From Cenococcum geophilum 1.58 (taxonomy: Eukaryota > Ascomycota > Dothideomycetes > Gloniales > Gloniaceae), in NCBI GenBank assembly GCA_001692895.1, contig KV748193.1, positions 1,984,001-2,048,000 of the forward strand: DNA of 64,000 nt, given 5' to 3'. Position 1 is the stretch's first letter, and every line of letters begins with the position of its first letter. The translations under genes and the position numbers were made by a program. The notes under the pieces are model-generated. The model was not told the DNA's origin. It worked only from the letters and a program-made list of their open reading frames with translations, and ran no database searches. Below, in pieces: positions 35,399 to 45,586 of this stretch.

Positions 35399-35406
35399 TC
35401 CGCTAT

Positions 35407-35653
35407 AATATATAATTAATTGGTTTAACTATATCATGCGTAGCGTTAATCTATATTAGTTTATTATAAATGTATATCGCACTATACCTAACTCTAAATT
35501 TAAGGATTTATAGCTTTAATTAAAGCTATAAGAAGGCCTATAACCTATTAGGCTACTAAGTAGGCTGGTGGAAATAATATATATAATACTCTATAAGGAA
35601 GAATCTAAGGGGCTTAGTAACCCAAGAAGGTAACTACACAATAGCCCGCTCGC
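35407..35653 (-). other. Leader of the split Copia-like gag
   Basis: Lies between LTR X (35654) and the G2 insertion. On the minus strand it is the stretch between an LTR and a gag start. No clear primer-binding site: the first bases after the LTR are gcgagcgggctattg. Confidence 0.5.
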
Positions 35654-35687
35654 TGTTACGTAACTTATTACATAATACGCTGCTAAG
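35654..35687 (-). repeat. LTR X, left 34 bp
   Basis: Begins TGTTACG. The rest of this LTR is 27.6 kb away at 63298-63512, which ends CGTAACA, the perfect inverse. G3 inserted into it with duplication of CTAAG. It is likely the 5' LTR of the minus-strand Copia-like gag element; its partner LTR was not found in the window. Confidence 0.78.
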
Positions 35688-36108
35688 TGTTACGGACCTT
35701 ATATTAGCAGTAGTAGAACTACTAAGGAGAGATATAAACGAACTAGTGGTAAAAGCACGGAAGGTGCTAAAGCTAGTTAAACTATAAGACGGGGGGTAGC
35801 TAAGTTACGTGGTTAGTTACGTTATAAGTTTAGAATATAGAAACGTAGGAATATAGGAACGCGATATACCGACGTACTAACATACTAACGTACTTAGTAT
35901 ATTTCTTAGGCGTAATATTATATACTTAAAGGACCACAGTCCCTACCTAGATAGTTCTCTTCTTTATAGTAAATCTTAGAATATAATTAGAGTTAATCTA
36001 TTAGGTAACTACTCTACTAGTTATTATTATATTATTAACTTCTTATTTACCTATATACCTGGCCTATTAATAAGCCTACCGTAATATTTCCTACAAGGCT
36101 TTGTTATA
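35688..36108 (+). repeat. G3 5' LTR
   Basis: 421 bp, TGTTACGGACC ... GGCTTTGTTATA. Contains tandem gacgtactaac units (about 35860-35900) and TATA-like attatatactt near 35928. Matches 62872-63292. Confidence 0.95.
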
Positions 36109-36119
36109 TATTTAATACT

Positions 36120-37300
36120 AAGGTTATAGTATTAATAAAGTTAAATAATATACTACTAAAAGCAGCAGCCACGACGCCGTTAACGGTAGCAACTATATTG
36201 GGATTAGGTAACGATACTAGTATAGCAAACACTAACTTATAACTAGTTACCGTTAGACAGCTATAGGAAATAGTTAATTAATTAATAGACAATAATAGGA
36301 TACTTAAAAAAAGGTTTAATAGGATAGAAGTAGCAAAGGTTAAGTTACCCTTAATTAAACGATTCTTAGGGGAGAAGTTAAAGCTTAAAGGATTCCTTAT
36401 ATAAATGCACTTTAAGGTTATATAAGAAGGAGTAAAGCTAGGAACGCCTATAGATTAAGTCGCTTACGCAGAATTGTTCTTAACGGGAAGGGCACTTAAG
36501 TAGTTTAAGCCTTACTTAATAGAGGTATAGGAATACGGTATAACAACTACTAACTAGGAGGTATAATATATATTCTTAAGTTAGAATGGGTTTGTAGAAT
36601 AATTAACGTAAATATTTAGAAACCTAGAGGCGACTATAATTGTAAAAAGAAAGCTTTAAAACCTAATATAGAGGACTTTAGTAATTAAGTATACGATATA
36701 GTTTTAAATATTGGTAATATAGGTTGAATAAAATAATAAAGCGCTTATAGCACAGTATAAGTAAGGACTTAAAGTAAAAGTTTAGGACGCGATTATCTTA
36801 ATAGAAGATGCGGACACCCTTAGAGAACTAATTAACTAGGTAATTAAGATTAATAATAGGATCTACCAGAGGGAATAGACTAAGAGAGGTTAGGATAGAG
36901 TTTTATAGTTATATAAGGTGCAGAGCACGCAGTAATAAAGTTAAAGTTAGAAACTATAGTATAGCGTAGAACTTATAGACCTAAGTAGTACTAAAGAAGC
37001 CTAAAAGAGATAGATAAAACGACTATAGAAACCTAGAGGATAAAGATTAAGTAATTAAAGATCTAAGAAGCAGAGGCTAAACTAGGGATCTTAATAGCAG
37101 AAGATGTTTAGGCGGACTCTATAGCAGGAAAAATAGTTTAAAAACAGAGCTTATATAAATTATAGAAAATAGGGTTACTTTACTAGAAACTATAAGGATA
37201 GTTAAAGTCACTATATAGTAAAGGAAACCAGACTAGCAGAAGATATATATATATATAAAGGGATAATAGTATACTACAAGGAACAAAAGAGTGTTTAATT
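36120..37300 (+). pseudogene. G3 gag, RIP-degraded
   Basis: Capsid/nucleocapsid precursor. A readable frame runs from near 36150, where the start ATG has probably become ATA. Visible: T(V)RQL*EIVN*L near 36250, SIKRFLGEKLKLKGF near 36350-36400, and long helices typical of retrotransposon gag. The zinc knuckle at 37150-37195 reads AYINYRK*GYFTRNYK, so all Cys and His ligands (C-x2-C-x4-H-x4-C) became Tyr, the exact RIP outcome of TGC/CAC to TAC. Confidence 0.88.
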
Positions 37301-38799
37301 AAGAGTTTTACGTTTTATTACAATAACACATGCTAAATTTATAAAGACGCTAAGTATAGCGTAAGCTATTAGCCACAGAAGCTAAAATTATTAGAGTTTA
37401 AAGGAACTAACAGACTATTACGTAAATTAGATATTAAGGACAATAAATTTAATATAGGTAAAACATTTATAGATAATAAGGTAATAAAGGCAGCTTACTA
37501 AAAGTATATAGACCTTAAAACAGTTATATTAAAAGTAAAAACTAAAACTTTTATAAAACAAGGATTAGTAATAGAAATTATAACACTATTAGATACGGTA
37601 TCCATCGCTTTATAAGATAAAAGGAGAAATATTTAATAAAAAGGATTAAGTAAGCAGATAACTGCTAGTACTAGCTTACTACTTAATAAAGGCAAAAGGC
37701 CACAGGCTTAAAATTCTTAAGACGAGATAAAAGATAATTAAGATTCTTAAGACAAGATAAGATACGCTTAAAGACCTATAACGGACAAAAACTAATAGAG
37801 CAGAGTAGTAGCTTAGTTTAGTAATATACGAATAAGCTTAGGATAGAGTTTCTCACAGGTATAAGATTTTTAAAGTAAGATAAGTGAGATTTAAGACTCT
37901 TAAGATAAGATAAGAACACCGTAAAAGCCTAATTAGACTAAGGCTAGAGTACGGCTTAAGAAAGAAGTAAGCTTAGGATTAAGAATCTTATAGGACTAAG
38001 ATTTTAGCAACAGAATAAGGACTATTAAAGAAATTGTAAGTAAAACTCAGCAATAAGATCGAAAAATTAATACTAAGATTAAGAAGCAAGAAGACTTCAA
38101 GGATTTACTTATAAGGTGAGCAAATAAAGAAACTATAGAAGAATTTAGATAAAGAATTATTATATAGCAAGAACAGAAACTAGATAAGAGATCTAGTATA
38201 ATAGGTCGTATAAGAGACAAAGTACCTATATAAAGAATTACTAATAAGCTAAGGGCAGAGACACTAAGAGTAAAATGGTTAGATAAACTGGAATAAGAAG
38301 AAGACTTAGGAATTCTAACTAGATTTAAAAAACAATATATAAAGGGCTATTATAATATAGTAATAAGAAGATACTTCCTTACGGAAAAGCCGTACACACT
38401 TTAATAGCTATATTAAAAGTGGCACAGACAACGATATAACGATAAGTAGGAAGATTTCTATATATAGCTAGATAAATAAGTTATTTAAGACCACCTAATT
38501 ATAGAAAAGGCTATAACTTATATTAAAGGAGCCTTAATTATAATATTAAAAGATCTAGAGAAATAATTAGAGAACTAGAGAAGCAAGAGGCGTATCTTAT
38601 GTAGTACCTATAAATAAAGTTATAACGTTTAGATTAATAAGACAAAGGTTTAAACTTAAGAATAAAAACGAGTTTAGAGTTAACCTAAAGCACCTAGCGT
38701 ATTATACATTAGTGTAGATTATATATGTGGATAATATATATAAAATGCATAGGAATATAGGGGAGAGGGATTAAAAGTGCCCTATAGGGGTGTATTAGG
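37301..38799 (+). pseudogene. G3 gag-pol linker region
   Basis: Plus-strand frame downstream of the zinc knuckle, with RIP-type stops only. It has short reiterated segments coding ILKTR-like units around 37700-37910, also present in G5 (60330-60540). No catalytic domain seen. Interrupted at 38804 by G4; the protease follows at 44433. Confidence 0.55.
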
Positions 38800-38804
38800 C
38801 GCTA

Positions 38805-39340
38805 TATTACGGAGTAAGTATAAGCGGCGATAATATATAGCGAGGTAGATATTATTAAGCTATATATATAAACTGTATAAGAAGTCAAGACGTTATATAA
38901 GGAGAGAAGGTAGGAAACGGAAAGAAAGGGTATATATTGTTAACTTAGTTGCTTAGTTAATATATATATAGGGCAGAATATGGTTTAAGTCATGATCCTG
39001 GTAGAACTTAGCAGAATATAGCAGAATGCCGTAAATTACCGTTAGATTGCCATTAGATTGCTATTTCGCGGTTAGTCTTTAATTGCTAAGTTAGTAGAAA
39101 TAGGTAGATGTGTAACCAACTACGGGTGCTGCCGAGACAGCCTTAACGCCACCCTATATATTGATTGCAGATTAATATTTCTTGCAGATCACTGTTCCCA
39201 TTTGGTCCCGTTACCTACACCATTTCATATATATATTCCACTTAATACCTATAGATTTACAATTAAGTTGCTCGTTTAATTCCTACATACTATAAAGCTT
39301 ATAAAATGTGTTTAAGGTGTTACGAGGGTATCCCGTGATA
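38805..39340 (-). repeat. G4 3' LTR (left), with insert
   Basis: Pairs with 44059-44427 but is 167 bp longer: it lost about 31 bp in a minisatellite (39001-39068) and gained 198 bp from an insertion. The terminal TG has become TA and the CA end has become ATA. Confidence 0.9.
39115..39305. mobile_element. 191-bp unmutated insert in G4 LTR
   Basis: Absent from the right LTR. Bordered by ATGTGTA (39108-39114) and ATGTGTT (39306-39312), a 7-bp near-duplication of the target. Unlike all surrounding sequence it is rich in CA and TG, so it escaped RIP, probably because it is short or young. No terminal inverted repeat, poly-A or pol III boxes seen. Family unknown. Confidence 0.6.
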
Positions 39341-39344
39341 GTAC

Positions 39345-42300
39345 CCCCGCTTTAAACTTAAGCTTCTACGAGATAGGGCTGTGGTAGTTCTAGGTAGAGT
39401 TTGTAAAAGTCTTCTGCGGCTTATATAAGTCCTATAGAGTTAACGGGTTTCTATAAGGACTTAGTAAAGCCTCTCCATTTTATAAGATATATATATTAGT
39501 ATTTCCGTTTATTATACTTAATATTATTAATTCTTTTAATAAAGTACTTATTCTTACTATCTACTTTAACTAGTGGGGGAAGATCCTATATCTATTTAGG
39601 CAGGGCGTTTAATATAGGGGCAGTAGGATGGAGGACTGACGTATAGAATATGGGGTGGATTTTAACCGTATTAGGGAGCTTTAATTAGTAGGAGTAAGAG
39701 GAGACGACCTTCTTAACCTTATAAGGGCTAGCGTTCTTCTAATTAAGTTTTTTAGTAGGTCGTTTTATATTTAGATTTTTTATATCTAGCTAGACAAAAT
39801 TACTAATTTAATAGGCCGGTGCTAGGGTTTATTTCTTATTTGCTGCGGCTTTATAGATAAATTAAGCCCATATTATCTCATTAGTAAGAAACTGTTATAG
39901 TTCCTCTATCTTTTCTATAAATTTATTTGCTTCTACGACTTATAAGGCGTAATAAGCAGGGTAAGGAATATTACTAAAGGGTTTAAAACCCATTTATAGG
40001 TGCTAGCCGTAATTAGCTAGGAATGGGGAGACTTTTATAGTTTCTAAAACGGAATTATTTATAGTAAACTTGGTAAATATAATCCAGTTAATCTAGTTAT
40101 CCTATAAATACGACGTGTATATCCGAATCTATTGTTCTATTATAGCATTTATATATTCTATTTAACTATCCGTTTCTAGGTAATATAAGGTAGATAATAG
40201 TACTTTAATATAGAGTTAAGTAGTTAGTTTTTTCTAGAATGCTAAGATAAACTAGCTACCTCTATCGGAGATAATCGTTTTATGGAGTCTATAGAGTTTC
40301 TATACGTAATCTAGAAATAGTTAGGCAACGGTAGGCGTTAATATATTAGGGCAGGCGATTAAGTGCCTTATCTTAGATAGTTGGTTTATAACTACTATAA
40401 TGTTTATACAGCCTTTACTCTTAGGGAGGTTAATAATAAAGTTAATTTAGATATCCTTTTATCTTCAGTCTGGAATAGGCAGTGGCTTTAAAAGGCCGTT
40501 ATACGTCTTATACGAGGCTTTAGCTCGTTAGTAGGTATAGTAGCTAGAGATATACCTTTATGTTATATTATGCATATTTAGCTAGTAATACTCCCATTAA
40601 AGTAATTCTAAGGTCTTTTCTCAGCCTAGGTGGCTGGCGATAGGTAGATTATATACATATTTAAGGAGCTTAAGTTTAAGCTTGTTATAATTAGGGATAA
40701 CTAAACGGTTTTGGCAATATAAGCGGTTTCCATAGGCTTCGTATTTACTTAGAGAAATCTTTTTAGAGCGTCTGATACTATCTTGCATTAGCTTAAGCAT
40801 CTCTTAGATAAACTTATTATTTAGGTATTTATTAACTATAATCTATTTAATTAATTAATTAGTTATTTTAAGGACGTATACTATAAGATCTTTAGTAGGG
40901 GGGTTAAATAGTTTAGGGCGAAGTAGGGTCTAGTTTTAATAAGAGTGCGCTTCTTTTAGGGCTAACGCGTCTTATAAGCGTTAGGTTAGGGTATTAAGCT
41001 TCTAACTTTAGACGCCTAGGTAGTATATAATTAAGAATTAGAAGCGTAATAGATATTCTAACTAGCGGGCCTAATAATGACTTAGCTGTTTTGTGGTTGT
41101 GAAGTACTATAGGTTCTTATAGTCGCTAAGGACCTTAATTGGAAATCCGGCGCCTTCTAGTTCGGGTTACTATTGCTTAAAGCATCTAATAATAGCTAGC
41201 AATTCTTTATTATAGATCTCGTAATTATATTTAATAGGGCTTAGTTACTTTAAGAAGTATGCTACGGAGTGTAATACTCCTTCTTTATTATATTAAAACA
41301 GAATGCCTCTAGTAACGTAATTAGATAAGTCGGCTTCTATAACACTTATTTATTCTAAGTTAAAGTATTAGAGTATAGGTGCAGTAGTAAATATAACCTT
41401 TAGATAAGTAAAGGCCTTCTTATATTCCTTATTAAAGATAAAAGCTTTATCCTTTTAGGTTAGAGTAATAAGGGGTAAAACTAGGGCAGAGAAGTTATTA
41501 ATAAACCGTTAGTAGAAATTAGTATATCCTATAAAGGCTTTTATATCCTTAACGTTCTCGGGTTCTTACTAGTTTATAATTACTTTAACTTTCTTTAGGT
41601 TTATTTATATACTATTTATAGAAATAAGGAGTCTAAGGTATAAGACTTCCGTTTTATAGAACTTATACTTATCTATATCTAATTATAGACTAGCTCCGTG
41701 TAGGGCTTATAGAATAAGGTTAACGTATTTCTAATATTTAGTTAGGTTATTACTATATATTAAGATGTTATTAATATAAGTAGTACAGAAGATGTCTAGG
41801 TAGGGACGTAGGGTATTATTTACGTAATATTAAAACGAGCTCGGAGTATTTGCGAGGCCGAATGGCGTTACTAAGTATTTAAATAACCTATACCGAGTAC
41901 GAAATGCAGTAAGCTATTTATCTCCTTTTGCTATATAGAGGCGGTTAAATACAGAGATAATATTAGGCTTTATATAGTAGCGAGCCTTACTTAGTCGGTT
42001 TAGTGTCTCCTATATTAACGGGATTGGATATTAGTTCTTAATGGTAACGGCGTTAAGAGCTTAGTAGTTTATATAAAAGCGTAGACCGCTGCTAGGTTTT
42101 TTGACGAAGATTACTAGTGTGGCTATAGGCGACAAGCTTGCTCTAATAAATTCTTTACTTAGGTTCTTATCTAAATACTTTTATAGTACTTAGAGTTTGT
42201 TTTAGAATATCCTATATAGGGGTTTAAATTTAGGCTGCTTTCCTTCTTTAAGTATAATCTTATGGTTGTATAATTAGTGTTCCGGTAACTTATCGGCTTC

Positions 42301-42900
42301 CTTTTATAAGAATACCTTTAGGCGGTTATAGTACTCTACTAGTACCTTTATAGTAAGGTTAGTGTGCTTCTTTAGTACTAAGGCCTTCTTAATATTAGCT
42401 ATAGTGACGGCAAAGATTGTATATTTAGGTTTTTTAGTAAGTCGCGCTAGCGGGGTAGCTTTAATTATACGGATATCTAGGGTGCTAAGCTCGCTTAGAT
42501 TGTCTATAGTTTCTTATTTAGGTTTAGGTTCAGTATTAGGTATAAAGTTAGTATTAGGTTTAGGTTTAGGTTCTTTAATTTAGCCTAAGACCGTGCGTTT
42601 GCTATTAAATCTAAATACGTTAATATGCCAGTTAAGGGGGGTTGGGGTAAAACCATTATCTTATATAAAGATCTTATTAATAAATCCTATGCTGCTAGCT
42701 CCTATATTAATTAGGATTTAAGCATTAGCCTATTAACTATTCTGCTAAAGACAGCAGTTAATAATTATGCTATAGTCCTAAGAGTCAGAGTTTGTAACAT
42801 TAAATGCGTTTAATAAGATCCTATAGCAGAGCCGTTTTAGAGAGCGACTTAGCTTTAGGACCTTCCTTTTAGAGGTAATTAGGGTGGGATTCTTATGGGA
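39345..42900 (-). pseudogene. G4 pol: protease, RT, RNase H, integrase, chromodomain
   Basis: From right to left: the protease at 42696-42718 reads ILINIGASS for ILIDTGASS (catalytic Asp lost); RT core 41500-42300 with the active site TTYINNILIYS near 41755-41790 (YIDD to YINN); RNase H near 41190-41240 ([15 protein letters not shown]); integrase 39900-40560 with IISDRGSQF near 40255-40285 kept intact; chromodomain near 39430-39530 (Y.YLIKWRGF). The polyprotein ends just before the polypurine stretch and 3' LTR at 39340. The open plus-strand stretch 42362-42583 is a shadow. Confidence 0.9.
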
Positions 42901-44050
42901 CGTTAGTTAAAGCTTCGTCCTTATAAATAGTGCTTACTAAATAAAGGGGTGGAACTAGATAAGAAGGGCCGTAATTAATAGCTTAAGGTTGGGCGTAATA
43001 AATAGTTGCCGATATTAGCTATTTGTAAATTATTTTAGGGCGTAGGTAAGGGGACGAGATAGTATTTTAAGATATAGTCCTTACTTTTATACTTAAAGCA
43101 AAGGCCTAGCTTAATGCGTCTTTTTTATTTAGGGGACCCTAGTAAGGCGTACTCTAGGGTTCTAGTGTTAATATCTATAGCATTGGGGTACTTAGGCTAA
43201 GATAATAACTTAATAGACGTTTATGGGGTTGCTATATTATATTAGGGCGGGCTTCGGTATTAGGCGTAGTATATCATTATACCGTTTATTAATAACGTTT
43301 GCGTAGGCATTAAGGGCTCCTAGTAGGTCTACGCCTATTAGGGAGGTTTTCAGTTTAGGGCTTAGAGATTTAATAAGGATATTAATTAGTGCGGAGTCGT
43401 TCCAGCCTATTTCCCTTACGTAATAGTTAAATTTAGAGAAGTATACTAGGAAGCTATTTGTTTTTTAAGCTATATAGTTTATTTTCCTCTAAGTAGTAGC
43501 TTAGCGGTTTGGGTTACTATATATAGCTTTAAGAAGTATAACTAGGCTTTATACTAAGTTTAGTTAAAGAGGTTTAATAAGGTTAGCTACCTTTCCTTCT
43601 AGTTAACTTAGGGCGTAATAGAGTTGGTTAGCTTATTTTTAAGCTAGCTTAGGAATAATTAGAGTTCTTATTATTTACTAGTAAATACTAGGGGATTTAG
43701 TAGTCGTTCGGATCGTTTTAGTATAGTAGTTAGTTTAAGGTAGATAGCTATTATAAGTTTAGGGCTTATATTCCGCGTATTTATCTTTAGAGATAGTATT
43801 TGGTCTTAAGGCCCTAATATAGGCATCTTAAGTATGCGGATTTCTTTTTAGAGGTTTTTAATTAATCGCTAGTATTGTACTTCTTATTCAGCTTATTATT
43901 AATTTAAAGTAGCTTAGTTTTATATAAGGGCGTCTATAAAAGACTTTTATATTTCTACTAGTTATTCTTAGAGTGCGGATATGGTATTAATGGCCGTTAT
44001 AGGGGCTTTAGGGTTGTTCTATATTTCGGAGGTAGTATATAAAGTTAACG
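42901..44050 (-). pseudogene. G4 gag region
   Basis: Minus-strand degenerate frame between the 5' LTR and the protease, in gag position. Identity is by position in the element; no zinc knuckle was confirmed. Confidence 0.55.
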
Positions 44051-44058
44051 CAATGTAG

Positions 44059-44427
44059 TGTTACGGAGTAAGTATAAGCGGCGATAATATATAGCAAGGT
44101 AGATATTATTAAGCTATATATATAAACTGTATAAGAAGTTAAGACATTATATAAGGAGAGAAGGTAGGAAACAGGAAGAAAGGGTATATATTATTGACTT
44201 AGTTGCTTAGTTAATACGTATATAGGGCAGAATAGGGTTTAGGTCGTGGTCCTAGCAAAACTTAGTAGAATTTAGTAGAACTTAGTAGAATATGGCAGAA
44301 TGCTATAGATTGCCGTTAGATTGCCGTTAGATTGCCATTAGATTGCCATTTTACGGTTAGTCTCTAATTACTAAGTTAGTGGAAATAGGTGGATGTGTAT
44401 AAGGTGTTACGGGGGTATCCCATAACA
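44059..44427 (-). repeat. G4 5' LTR (right)
   Basis: 369 bp, TGTTACGGAG ... CCCATAACA. It carries a minisatellite at 44261-44352: cttagtagaa-type 10-mers, then gattgccgtta-type 11-mers, with more copies than the left LTR. Confidence 0.93.
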
Positions 44428-44432
44428 CGCTA

Positions 44433-44956
44433 GGGGAGCAATAGTGTAGGAATGCTAAGTATATATATAAATAGCATCTAATAGAAGTTTAGGAGTTAGG
44501 AGACTTAATACTTTAACTAGGAAGATTCCTTACGGAAAAGTGCTTAGATAAATAATAGTGGTAAGAGTACCTAAAGAATACGTATTTATAGTATATAGAG
44601 GATAAAAAGCAAGCTAGATATTGGCTAAAGAGCGAGCTAAGTATAATAGGATTAAGTAGCTAATAGTTAGGAAAAGTAGAGGCCTATAAAACTAGAGGGA
44701 GCTAGTAGTAAAGCCTTAGACCCTTAAAGGAGTTTAAAAACAATACCTAAATTTATAAGTTAATTAGTAAGATTAACAGTTTAAAGCACTAATAAATAGT
44801 AGAGCAATAAGAAATTATATATTACTAATAAAAAAAATAGAATTACCTTATAAATAGAAGAAGCAACCTTACTTATTAGTTACGATTTTAGGAGATCCAA
44901 TAACCTATAGAGGAGGCATTATTAACCTTAAAACAGGACTAATTTAGGTAACTATT
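44433..44956 (+). pseudogene. G3 protease (continues beyond C2)
   Basis: Aspartic protease of G3. Reads FKALINSRAIRNYI near 44775-44820, where the family has LVDSGA (Asp to Asn, Gly to Arg), then LVTILGDPITYRGGIINL near 44875-44935. The fold continues right of C2 at 51042 (ISFNILLLGRDKAVLEML), which places C2 inside the protease domain. Confidence 0.88.
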
Positions 44957-45177
44957 TGTTGGGAATAAAGGCAAATGGTCACCATATAAGGCATATTGCC
45001 GTCACGTATAGCAAGTTGCCGTTACGTACGGCAAGTTGCTATCACGTGCCGCCGCGGCACTAGCGTGGTGAGGAACCTTAAGTTCCTTACCCCTTTCTTT
45101 AAGAAGAAAACAGAAAAGAACAACCATCATACTATCTACGAACCGTAGCTACGTGATATCCCCTTGTGAGTCCAACA
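44957..45177 (+). repeat. C2 5' LTR
   Basis: 221 bp, TGTTGGGAATAAAGG ... GTCCAACA. Contains three near-copies of gccgtcacgta-gcaagtt (44993-45040). Followed by ctgattagtggttaac, the presumed primer-binding region. Confidence 0.95.
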
Positions 45178-45284
45178 CTGATTAGTGGTTAACTTTACTG
45201 TTATACCACAGAACAGCTAGGTTTTCACTAAGAAGAGATAAGCCACTATACCAGTGCTACTCGTGCTAAGGGAAGCTGTCTTTT

Positions 45285-45545
45285 AAGGTTAGAACTGGTC
45301 CTAAACCTTAAATAGAACTCTTCTATAAATCCAAGGATCTAAAGGCCAGAACTGGTCTTAAGCCTTCCCTAGATTATAGATTCTTGCGTCTATCACGCAG
45401 AATAATACGCTTTACGAGTCTTCGCGATTTAAGGCCAGAACTGGTCCTAAGCCCCATAACCGCAAATATACGTCATAAACGCGTATTAAACGACAAACGC
45501 GTACTAAACGACAAATATATATCACAAACGCGTACTAAACGACAA
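45285..45545 (+). repeat. Short repeats in the C2 leader
   Basis: Three copies of aaggccagaactggtcctaagcc at 45285, 45342 and 45431, then three copies of the aaacgcgtactaaacgacaa unit at about 45477-45545. They lie in the untranslated leader before gag and can fold; a role in packaging or translation is only a guess. The short open stretch at 45384-45584 spans them and is not a gene. Confidence 0.8.
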
Positions 45546-45586
45546 TCCCTACACTACCAATATTCCCTTCCTCCGAAGATATAACT

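Larger units (their letters stand above)
38805..44427 (-). mobile_element. Gypsy element G4, nested in G3
   Basis: Minus-strand chromodomain Gypsy, 5.6 kb, with duplication CGCTA at 38800-38804 and 44428-44432. LTRs 38805-39340 (536 bp, enlarged by an insert) and 44059-44427 (369 bp). Not closely related to G3/G5. Confidence 0.94.
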
